From: Fibrobacter sp. UWT2
GTDB taxonomy: Bacteria; Fibrobacterota; Fibrobacteria; Fibrobacterales; Fibrobacteraceae
NCBI RefSeq assembly: GCF_900142545.1
Contig: NZ_FRBF01000005.1
Coordinates: 185,761 to 249,760 of the forward strand
Length of the DNA: 64,000 nucleotides
Direction of reading: 5' to 3'
This document shows, piece after piece, positions 17,563 to 24,535 of this stretch. How positions within the stretch are numbered: position 1 is the stretch's first letter; each line of letters begins with the position of its first letter. The position numbers were made by a program, and so were the translations under genes. Under the pieces are notes generated by a model. It had not been told where the DNA came from and searched no databases. It worked only from the letters and a program-made list of their open reading frames with translations.

Positions 17563-18912
17563 ATGGACTATAATAACTACCTTCCGAAAAAAAGGCTCCC
17601 CTACGCCGTCAGGATCCGCAACCGAATTATCGTTTTTTCCGTTTTTATGGGAATTTGCGCCCTGATGGGCACCTGCATTTTTGGCGAGAAAGAACCACCG
17701 AAGCCCGCTGAAGAAGATGAATACGCAGAAGCTATCGATTCTACCGCCGCAAATAATGCCACCCTGCAGGCCGAACAGCTAAGCGAAACGGGACTTTTCC
17801 CCAAGGCCGATTCCGAAGACCTGGCGAACACGCAGGCAACGGTTGCCGCCGCCGTCGTTCCCGAAAATCCTGCCGAAGTAGATGTCATCGACAGCACGCA
17901 CATCAAGGCCCAAAAAGATGTTTTCATGGCCGAAAAGATCGACAACCTGCTTCGCCGATTCCGCCCCGAACACGCGGTGATACTGATGGTGGACCCCCAG
18001 AGCAACGAAATCATTGCCTGGGGCGAACGCCGCAACAACCACGTACAGGAAAAGCCCGACTACTTTATCAAGAACACCTTCCCGGCAGCATCGCTTGCAA
18101 AGACGGTCACCATTTCGGCCGCCATGGAATCGAACCGCTACTCGCTCACGTCGCAGATTCCGATGATTGGCTCCAGCATTCACCTTTACAAGAACCAGCT
18201 GCGCGTCAAGGAAGGCTACAAGGGACCGTTTATTGAACTACAAGACGCTTACGCCAAGTCCGCGAACCCGCCGATGGCCATCGTGGGCATGAACGTGGGT
18301 GCCGAACGTCTGCGCAGCGCCGCCAAGAAGCTCGGCTACAACACGAACTTCCCGGGAGCACTTCCCCCGCGTTCCAACTACGCTCCGCCCGATACCGGCT
18401 ACGGCCTCGCCGAAGTCAGCAGCGGCTTTACGGAAGCGACCACCTTGACTCCGCTCCTTGCCGCCGCCCAGGTCCGCTCCATTCTCATGAAAAAGCCGCT
18501 CGAAATCCCGTGGGCCGCCAACCTGGACGGTTTCGCCCCCAAGAGCCGCATTGCGCTTGAGGTAGGCAAATTCAGCGACAACACTTATTATGGCCTGCGC
18601 GAAGCGATGATCCGCACGGTCACGCACGGCACCGCCCGCAAGAACATTTCGACCAAGCATATGGCCCGCAAGAACTACGAGGCTCTCACCATCGGCGGAA
18701 AGACGGGGTCTCTCGACGGACATGACCCATACGGCCGCTACGAATGGTTCATGGGTTTTGCACAGTCCAAGGCGGACCCGAGCAAGGCGGTGGTGCTCGT
18801 GATTATGCAGGTGCACGACTTGCAGGGCATGCGCTCGCAGCCGGCAACCCAGGTCGCCGGAATGCTGTTTAACTACTGGGCACACCAATATTTACCCAAG
18901 AAAGGAAAGTAA
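17563..18912 (+). CDS. Penicillin-binding protein, transpeptidase domain
   Basis: 449 residues. A single membrane anchor (about 20-40), a Glu/Ala/Thr-rich periplasmic linker (50-115), then a transpeptidase domain with all three motifs: SLAK at 177-180, SAN at 233-235 and KTGS near 382. There is no transglycosylase domain and no recognisable PBP2/3 dimerisation domain, so it is a short transpeptidase or carboxypeptidase-like PBP that crosslinks or edits peptidoglycan. The stop is followed after one base by lgt, so the two envelope genes are coupled. Confidence 0.8.
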   Translation: MDYNNYLPKKRLPYAVRIRNRIIVFSVFMGICALMGTCIFGEKEPPKPAEEDEYAEAIDSTAANNATLQAEQLSETGLFPKADSEDLANTQATVAAAVVPENPAEVDVIDSTHIKAQKDVFMAEKIDNLLRRFRPEHAVILMVDPQSNEIIAWGERRNNHVQEKPDYFIKNTFPAASLAKTVTISAAMESNRYSLTSQIPMIGSSIHLYKNQLRVKEGYKGPFIELQDAYAKSANPPMAIVGMNVGAERLRSAAKKLGYNTNFPGALPPRSNYAPPDTGYGLAEVSSGFTEATTLTPLLAAAQVRSILMKKPLEIPWAANLDGFAPKSRIALEVGKFSDNTYYGLREAMIRTVTHGTARKNISTKHMARKNYEALTIGGKTGSLDGHDPYGRYEWFMGFAQSKADPSKAVVLVIMQVHDLQGMRSQPATQVAGMLFNYWAHQYLPKKGK

Positions 18913-18913
18913 A

Positions 18914-19786
18914 ATGGAACCGACATGGTGGAATCTAATCCCTTCTTATTTTGACGGAACGGCCTTTACGCTCGGGAATTTCCCGGTGCGCTGGTACGGC
19001 ATCATGTACATTTTCGCCTTCGTGACTGGCTACCTGACGCTGATGCACGTGAACAAGAAGGAAAAGCTGGGCTACACCAAGGACCAGTTCGACAGTCTGT
19101 TCACCTGGATTATCGCTGGCATCATTATCGGTGCACGCCTGGGCTACGTGTTCTTTTACAAGCCTGGCTACTACCTTGCCAATCCGACCGAAATCATTTT
19201 CCCGATGACCCACGATGCGCTCGGTTACCACTTTACGGGCATTTCGGGTATGAGCTATCACGGCGGCATGATTCTCGGCACGATTTTCACCTACATTGGC
19301 CTGAAGCGCAACAAGATGAAAGTGTGGGAAGGCCTGAACCTTTGCTTTATGCTGGCGCCGCTCGCCTACACTTGGGGTCGCTGGGGCAACTTTATTAACG
19401 GCGAACTTTTTGGCGAAGTCACCACGAGCAGTATCGGCATGTGGTTCCCGCTCGCCCACGACAGTCCCATTACGAACCCGATTCTGCACCACCCGAGCCA
19501 GCTTTACGAGATGCTGTTCGAAGGCGTGATTCTATTTGCAGTTTTGTACAACTTAAGGCGCATTCCGTTGCTGCGCGACAAGATGCCTTGTCTGTACCTG
19601 ATGGGCTACGGCCTCTTTAGATTCTTCATTGAATTTTTCCGCAGGCCCGATGCGCACATCGGCCGCGTAGACCTGTTCGGCATGAGCCGCGGACAGACGC
19701 TTTGCAGCGTCATGTTCCTGACCGGCTTAATTTGGCTGATTGTCCTGATTTACAGGCAGAAGAAAGCAGTAGGCAGTAGACAGTAG
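18914..19786 (+). CDS. lgt: Prolipoprotein diacylglyceryl transferase
   Basis: 290 residues with seven membrane segments. Family motifs are RWYGIMYI, ARLGYVFFY, SYHGGMILG and the Lgt signature GRWGNFINGELFG, plus RFFIEFFRRPD near the end. It transfers diacylglyceryl from phosphatidylglycerol to the lipobox Cys, the first step of lipoprotein maturation; this window alone has at least six predicted substrates. AAAGGAAA precedes the start. Oddly, the last residues (AVGSRQ) and the TAG stop are encoded by a heptad repeat, so the native C-terminus has probably been altered by that element. Confidence 0.95.
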   Translation: MEPTWWNLIPSYFDGTAFTLGNFPVRWYGIMYIFAFVTGYLTLMHVNKKEKLGYTKDQFDSLFTWIIAGIIIGARLGYVFFYKPGYYLANPTEIIFPMTHDALGYHFTGISGMSYHGGMILGTIFTYIGLKRNKMKVWEGLNLCFMLAPLAYTWGRWGNFINGELFGEVTTSSIGMWFPLAHDSPITNPILHHPSQLYEMLFEGVILFAVLYNLRRIPLLRDKMPCLYLMGYGLFRFFIEFFRRPDAHIGRVDLFGMSRGQTLCSVMFLTGLIWLIVLIYRQKKAVGSRQ

Positions 19787-19791
19787 GAAGT
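19768..19791. repeat. Heptanucleotide repeat, copy 3, overlapping the lgt stop
   Basis: AGTAGGC, AGTAGAC, AGTAGGA, AGT on the plus strand. The TAG of the third unit is the lgt stop codon. Confidence 0.75.
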
Positions 19792-19798
19792 CTGTTAT

Positions 19799-19830
19799 TA
19801 AAAAAGGGTCCCCGTATGGGGACTTTTTTT
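19799..19830. terminator. Bidirectional terminator between lgt and pmbA
   Basis: Perfect stem GTCCCC (19808-19813), loop GTAT, GGGGAC (19818-19823), with an A-run before and a T-run after. It serves the converging lgt and pmbA transcripts; the pmbA stop codon begins within the T-run. Confidence 0.9.
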
Positions 19831-21158
19831 TAACAGCTTACCGCAAGTTCACTGATGGCAAGTGCGGGGACCTTGACGCTTGAGAAGGGGTCAAGGTATT
19901 CATTGCCTACACCAACGACATTTTGAATGATGTCGAAGTAGTTTCCACTCAAGGTCACGCCGTCGACCGGGTGCTGGATGACGCCATTTTCGCACCAGAA
20001 GCCATGAGCGCCGATGCTGAGTTCACCACTCACGGAGCTACAGCCGGAGCCGCCTTCGAGGCGCACCACCAAGAGACACTTGGGGAACAGCTTCAGCAGT
20101 TCGGCAGTGGTGAGTTCGCCCGCAGGCACATACACGTTCCAGAAAGCGGTAGACATTTTGGAGCCAAAGCCGCGGGCACCGTTACCCGTCGTCTTGCAAC
20201 CGTCTTTCGCCGCGGTCTCTAGATTGTAGAGAGCCTCGTTGAAGATTCCGTCTTTAACGACATCGACTCGGCGAGTGAGCGAGCCTTCGGAATCAAAATA
20301 CATCTTGTGGCTAAAGTGTTCTCCCAGCGGATCACTCATGAGCGAGAACTTGTCGGATGCAATCTTGGTGCCCAACTTGCCTGCAAGGCGAGAAGTTCCC
20401 TTCTGCATGGATTCTGCAATGAAGGGCGAAGAATACATACCTACGATCCTGCCCGACACTCGTTCCGAGAACACGACCGGAATCTTACCACCTTCGATCT
20501 TTTTGGCACCGAAAAGTTCTGTCGCATAGGTAGCCGCCTTGGTCGCAATTTCATCCATGGAAATTTCAGCCCAGTTGCGGCTACTCTTGACGAAGTTTCC
20601 CAACTTGCTAATGCCATTTCGCACAGCGACTGCACCTGCACCCACCGACACGGAGTTTCCCTTATCGGTATAGAAAAGACCATTGTGGTTAGCCACAATC
20701 GAAAAATCGCTGTTCAAGTCTGCGCCCAAATAAGGAATATTGACGATTTCCTTGGAACGGGCAAACGTCTGCTTTTCAAGTTCAATGCAAAAATCCTTGA
20801 CATCTGCAAGGGTCAGCTTTTCAAGCTCCGGATTGTAATTGGGATTGCCTTCCGGAATCTTTGCAGGAGCAGGAAGCTCGATGTCCACTTTTTCGGTCCA
20901 CTGCGTGTGGCAAACGGCATCCTTGATGGTCTGCGCTATCGCTTCCTTCGTCAAGCGTTCCGTGTGCGCATAGCCCGGACGGCCATCCTTAATCACGCGA
21001 ATGCCAAGCCCTACGGAATCCGAAATTTCGGTATTCTGCACCTGGCCCTGAAAAACCGACAAGCCCTCGGAATGGGAATTCGAGGCAATCACATCAAACT
21101 GTTCCGCCTCGCCCTTCGCGAGGTCGCACATACAAGAAACTGCATCAACAATATTCAT
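19830..21158 (-). CDS. pmbA: TldE/PmbA family metalloprotease subunit
   Basis: 442 residues. VFQGQVQNTEISDSVGLGIRV and GYAHTERLTKEAI are the N-terminal PmbA/TldD motifs, PVVFSERVSGRIVG starts the C-terminal domain, and SGELSIGAHGFWCENG closes it. There is no HExxxH motif, which TldD carries, so this is the TldE (PmbA) partner. The TldD-TldE complex degrades unfolded peptides and processes microcin-like leaders. tldD is not in the window. The start overlaps the stop of the HigA-like gene (TAATG). Confidence 0.88.
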   Translation of the reverse strand: MNIVDAVSCMCDLAKGEAEQFDVIASNSHSEGLSVFQGQVQNTEISDSVGLGIRVIKDGRPGYAHTERLTKEAIAQTIKDAVCHTQWTEKVDIELPAPAKIPEGNPNYNPELEKLTLADVKDFCIELEKQTFARSKEIVNIPYLGADLNSDFSIVANHNGLFYTDKGNSVSVGAGAVAVRNGISKLGNFVKSSRNWAEISMDEIATKAATYATELFGAKKIEGGKIPVVFSERVSGRIVGMYSSPFIAESMQKGTSRLAGKLGTKIASDKFSLMSDPLGEHFSHKMYFDSEGSLTRRVDVVKDGIFNEALYNLETAAKDGCKTTGNGARGFGSKMSTAFWNVYVPAGELTTAELLKLFPKCLLVVRLEGGSGCSSVSGELSIGAHGFWCENGVIQHPVDGVTLSGNYFDIIQNVVGVGNEYLDPFSSVKVPALAISELAVSC

Positions 21159-21394
21159 TACACATTCCTCTTGGCTTTGCTGGCAAGCATGCGCCAGTAA
21201 GCGGCGGGGCTTCCCGTCACGGATTCAAGTGCTTCAGCGAGTTCACGGGTAATTTCAACCGTTCCTGCAATCAAGCCCTCAAGAGTCTCCATCGGGACCC
21301 CGATGCGGCGGGCAAATTCCGCCTTATCCATCTTGAGCCATTCAATGCCTTCTAAAATTGCCTGCCCCGGAGTGGGTGTTCCATGCCTTGCCAT
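21158..21394 (-). CDS. HigA-like XRE helix-turn-helix protein (orphan)
   Basis: 78 residues. TPGQAILEGIEWLKMDKAEFARRIGVP followed by AGTVEITRELAEALESVTGSPAAYW follows the HigA/VapI antitoxin pattern (HPGE...LGISQ...TADTALRLAR...SPEFW). HigA normally pairs with a HigB toxin upstream, but no toxin is next to it: the neighbours are an AlgJ-like gene (11 bp upstream) and pmbA (1-bp overlap). It may be a domesticated regulator, perhaps of this small operon; that is inference. Confidence 0.8.
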   Translation of the reverse strand: MARHGTPTPGQAILEGIEWLKMDKAEFARRIGVPMETLEGLIAGTVEITRELAEALESVTGSPAAYWRMLASKAKRNV

Positions 21395-21404
21395 AAGTCA
21401 ATTC

Positions 21405-22967
21405 CTAAAATTCAATCGTTTTCCAGCCTTCGGCGCCAAAGCGCAGGTCGCGTTCTACAAATTCCCATATCAAGAGTTTCTTGCCCTTGAGCACGCCCGC
21501 CTTGCGGGCAAGCTTTTCACGGACGAGTGTAGAAGCACCGCCATCGCTCACGATAGAGGCTACCGGGCGGCTGATATTCTTAGCAAAATGCGCAATCCAG
21601 CCCGCATTCACCGGCGCATCGGTCTGGTAAATGCGGCTGAAACTGTCGCCCAGAATCAAAATCTTCGACTTGCGGAAGTCATCCTTAAATGGAGTCTTGA
21701 CTGTATCGCGTACCACCGTAGAATCCGAAAGCGAATCTGTCGGAGCTTCCATGTGCTCCGAAATTTCTTGTTGAGACACCACGTGGCCAGTCACCTGCTG
21801 TACCTTGAACACGTTAAACTTGTTGAGTCCGCTCATTTCGCCAATGTCGCCCATGCGGTCCGCCAAAGAATCAGACGCGACATAATCCATGGACGGTTCA
21901 CCGATATTGATCAGGCCCGCATCCACCATCGCATTCACCTTTTTCGCGATTTCACCAGCGGCAAGTTCTGCACCACGCGGAGTCCAGTGCGTATCGTCAT
22001 CCAGATAAAGCGCACCCAGACTTGCATCGTCAGCCTTTGCAGCAAGGAGCGGCGTATACAGATCCACCGTATTCAGCCCAAGCGAAGCCAGCGAATCCAG
22101 AATCGCCTTACCGTGCCCCGCAAGTTTCAAGCCATCGACGCCAGTCAAGCGTTCCGGATAAATGCTCGGCTTGCCCGGAGTAATCACCACCAGGAGTTCT
22201 ACGCCCTTCGCCTTGAGCTGGTCGCGGAACTTGAGAATCGCCTGAATCGGGTTATCGAGCTTGGCGCTGCGCACATCTAGCGGCGACGGCTGCACCAGGA
22301 ATTCAACATCCTGGCGGTAAAACAGCCAACGACCATCGCCCTCCCCCAGAACAACCTTTTCGCCCGGATCCTTGAAGATATTCCATACCGCCAGCTGATA
22401 CTTGGGGCGGAACGCAAGCACAAGCGCATTTTCGTCTTCGACCTTATCTTCAAACGCACGCAGGTAACGACTCGTCCACACGCCATAATGCTTGATACCG
22501 CAAAGCGCACGCCAAACGGAGAAATGTCCGAATTCAGCCACCACCGCCTTCAGCGTCGAATCCACCATCTTGAAGGTTTCCGGTTCATCTTCAAGTGCTG
22601 CCACCAAGGTATCCGCGAGTTTCAACAACTTGTAGTCCGCCTCGGCCGTATCCAATTCTGCATAGCTGTTCACCGTAAGCGCTACCGCTTCCAAATCCGA
22701 AAGTGCACTGACCACGCCTTCCAGCGACTCGCCCACCTCGGCTCCACCGGCAATCGATTCACGCGCCGCAAACCAGGCTTCGTTCAACTTGGCCGCCGAT
22801 TCCGCCATCTTGGATTCGCGCTTAAACGGCGTATAAACGACATCCTTGAAAATATCGAGGCTAACAAAGCGCTTTTGACCGCGCAAATCCGCCACCGTCT
22901 GCACCGTAAACGGCAACAGCAACAAGACAGCAAAAACAACGATAAAGGCAATATAGAGTTTCTTCAC
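21405..22967 (-). CDS. AlgJ/AlgX-like SGNH acetyltransferase-type protein
   Basis: 520 residues, one N-terminal anchor (4-24), then an AlgX/AlgJ-like domain: VELLVVITPGKPSIYPERL, YLDDDTHWTPRGAELAA (the Asp-x-x-His pair) and ILGDSFSRIYQ (GDSF nucleophile Ser). SDGGASTLVREKLAR and KLLIWEFVERDLRF end the domain. In alginate and cellulose systems such proteins O-acetylate polymers in the periplasm with an MBOAT partner (AlgI). No MBOAT gene is adjacent here, so the acetyl source and target are unknown. It starts at a GTG six bases after TATTTT with no Shine-Dalgarno. Confidence 0.78.
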   Translation of the reverse strand: MKKLYIAFIVVFAVLLLLPFTVQTVADLRGQKRFVSLDIFKDVVYTPFKRESKMAESAAKLNEAWFAARESIAGGAEVGESLEGVVSALSDLEAVALTVNSYAELDTAEADYKLLKLADTLVAALEDEPETFKMVDSTLKAVVAEFGHFSVWRALCGIKHYGVWTSRYLRAFEDKVEDENALVLAFRPKYQLAVWNIFKDPGEKVVLGEGDGRWLFYRQDVEFLVQPSPLDVRSAKLDNPIQAILKFRDQLKAKGVELLVVITPGKPSIYPERLTGVDGLKLAGHGKAILDSLASLGLNTVDLYTPLLAAKADDASLGALYLDDDTHWTPRGAELAAGEIAKKVNAMVDAGLINIGEPSMDYVASDSLADRMGDIGEMSGLNKFNVFKVQQVTGHVVSQQEISEHMEAPTDSLSDSTVVRDTVKTPFKDDFRKSKILILGDSFSRIYQTDAPVNAGWIAHFAKNISRPVASIVSDGGASTLVREKLARKAGVLKGKKLLIWEFVERDLRFGAEGWKTIEF

Positions 22968-23009
22968 ATGCGAAAAATAACAATAAACTTCGACTCAAAA
23001 ATCCCATTT

Positions 23010-23038
23010 TTGACAATTCAAACGCATATTGCTATATT
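23010..23038 (+). promoter_or_regulatory. Sigma-70 type promoter of tRNA-Arg
   Basis: TTGACA (23010-23015), 17 bp spacer ending TTGC (extended -10 TG), TATATT (23033-23038). The tRNA begins 12 bases later. This is the best-formed promoter in the window and a reference for the -10 type (TAnATT) used elsewhere. Confidence 0.85.
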
Positions 23039-23049
23039 ACGCGCCACTC

Positions 23050-23122
23050 GCCTGGGTAATTTAACGGGATAAAATACGTCCCTCCTAAGGATGATATCCG
23101 CGTTCGAGTCGCGGCCCGGGTA
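23050..23122 (+). tRNA. tRNA-Arg (anticodon CCU)
   Basis: Cloverleaf of 73 nt. Acceptor GCCTGGG pairs with CCCGGGT (two G-U), the D stem is ATTT/AAAT, the anticodon stem CGTCC/GGATG encloses loop CTCCTAA with anticodon CCT, and the T arm is CCGCG-TTCGAGT-CGCGG. The discriminator is A and no CCA is encoded. It decodes the rare AGG codon. It is flanked by its own promoter and terminator, so it is a single-gene unit. Confidence 0.93.
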
Positions 23123-23126
23123 TAGT

Positions 23127-23161
23127 AAAGGTCTCCTGCATATGCGGGGGACCTTTCTTTT
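23127..23161 (+). terminator. Terminator of tRNA-Arg
   Basis: AAAGGTCTCC / GGGGACCTTT stem (one G-U) around TGCATATGCG, followed by CTTTT. The reverse strand has a weaker tail and could also stop the converging FISUMP gene. Confidence 0.85.
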
Positions 23162-23164
23162 CAA

Positions 23165-24439
23165 CTAGTCCTGGATACAGCGAACCGGAAATTCAAAGGC
23201 TTTACTGCCATAATAAAGTCTCGCACCATCGTTAGTCTGACCCATATGATAGGCGCTGTAGTTGCCAAACTCAGTTGCGCTCCAGAAACTGGCGTCACCG
23301 GAATCATTCCAACCGGCTATGGAAATTAGAGACTTGGCTTCAGTCAATGCCCCTCCAACGGAGACAAACAAAGTTTCCCATTCAGCCTTGCTAGGCAAGT
23401 GCCAACCGCTCGGGCATACCCCCTGAACATTTCCCGAAGGCAATACATAACATGTCCTTTCACGGCCACAGTCTTCCTCAGACATGCCTAAAGCGGCCGC
23501 CCAAGTATAAAGATGTTCATGCTTAGCACTGTCTACACTCTCATTGCTGTTGCCGAGGCTAGAATCAGCTTCGTAGTTAAGGTTTTCAGCCATCCACGTC
23601 TGCGAACCAATGGTTACCGTCTTATATGTCTGACCATCGCGAGAGTCCGTCATAGAACCAACAATTCCCTCAACAGACTCGGAACTAGTGGAGTCAACAT
23701 TTGAGCTCTGATTTTCATCGTCCTGGAGGCAACGGACAGAAAACCCTTCGCTCTTTTGAGAGAATTCTTCACTCACGTCGTCGGGCAAAAAGCAAGTCAG
23801 GCGTATGCTCGCAACGTAGTTGTAGCCATCAGCCACCCAGATGGAAGAAGTCCAAAAAAACGAGATGCCACTCTCATACCTGAAGTAGCTCTTGTAGCCG
23901 GCAGGGAGCGCCGAAAACCCGGAAGCATTCGTACCATCCTCAGCAATCCTATATTCACCGCCACCGCATTTCCACTCCGTAGACCTGAGTTTGGGACCTG
24001 CCACCCCACCAGATCCACCCAAAGTATAGATCAAAACATTCCATTCCTCATCGCTAGGCAAATGCCAGCCTTCGGGGCACACTCCCTGAATATTCCCTAA
24101 TGGCATAGAACATGTATGGCCCCTGCCACACTCGCTCTCTGGCCTGTCTATCGCCGCAGCCCAAGTATACAAGCGACCATACTTGTCGCAGTTTTTTTCT
24201 TCATCTTGATAGCAGAAACTAGAATCCACTTTGAAATTAAGGTTTTCAGCCATCCATGTCTGCGTACCGATCGTCACGGTCTTGTAGGTTTGACCATCGC
24301 GAGAATCAACAAATTTTCCCTTGGCATCGTTTGATTCGGACGACGAATCAGAATCTGCAGAAGACGAATCTCCACAGGCAACAAAGGCTGTCGTCGCAAG
24401 CAGCGACATGCATAAAAACAACATCCATATACGGTTCAT
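23165..24439 (-). CDS. Tandem FISUMP-domain lipoprotein
   Basis: 424 residues. Lipoprotein signal (MNRIWMLFLCMSLLATTAFVAC, lipobox Cys 22), a Ser/Asp spacer, then two copies of the Fib_succ_major domain (about 38-230 and 255-424). Each copy has DSRDGQTYKTVTIG-x-QTWMAENL, LYTWAAA, VCPxGWHLPS and a C-terminal VRC motif. The two domain starts are also near-identical at DNA level over about 70 bp. The family is specific to Fibrobacter and some other taxa; its function is unsettled and it is probably surface-exposed. The ATG at 24439 lies seven bases after TACATT with TTTACA 17 bp upstream, predicting a leaderless mRNA. A TTG three codons earlier is less likely. Confidence 0.9.
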   Translation of the reverse strand: MNRIWMLFLCMSLLATTAFVACGDSSSADSDSSSESNDAKGKFVDSRDGQTYKTVTIGTQTWMAENLNFKVDSSFCYQDEEKNCDKYGRLYTWAAAIDRPESECGRGHTCSMPLGNIQGVCPEGWHLPSDEEWNVLIYTLGGSGGVAGPKLRSTEWKCGGGEYRIAEDGTNASGFSALPAGYKSYFRYESGISFFWTSSIWVADGYNYVASIRLTCFLPDDVSEEFSQKSEGFSVRCLQDDENQSSNVDSTSSESVEGIVGSMTDSRDGQTYKTVTIGSQTWMAENLNYEADSSLGNSNESVDSAKHEHLYTWAAALGMSEEDCGRERTCYVLPSGNVQGVCPSGWHLPSKAEWETLFVSVGGALTEAKSLISIAGWNDSGDASFWSATEFGNYSAYHMGQTNDGARLYYGSKAFEFPVRCIQD

Positions 24440-24446
24440 ACGAAAC

Positions 24447-24475
24447 AATGTAGATTTTTACAAAGAGCGTGTAAA
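24447..24475 (-). promoter_or_regulatory. Predicted promoter of FISUMP gene (leaderless geometry)
   Basis: Minus strand: TTTACA (24475-24470), 17 bp, TACATT (24452-24447), seven bases to the ATG at 24439. It is divergent from the metG promoter 25 bp away. Confidence 0.6.
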
Positions 24476-24499
24476 TATGTGAAAATGATTTTTTTCGCA

Positions 24500-24528
24500 T
24501 TGCTCGCCTTGCACACTTTTGCTAAATT
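24500..24528 (+). promoter_or_regulatory. Predicted promoter of metG (leaderless geometry)
   Basis: TTGCTC (24500-24505), 17 bp spacer with extended TGC, TAAATT (24523-24528), then seven bases to the metG ATG at 24536. No Shine-Dalgarno fits between. Confidence 0.65.
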
Positions 24529-24535
24529 TGTGGCC

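Noticed and set aside
24479..24535. N-terminal extension of MetG from an upstream in-frame ATG.
   Set aside because: It would place the promoter inside the coding region and adds 19 residues not found in the family.
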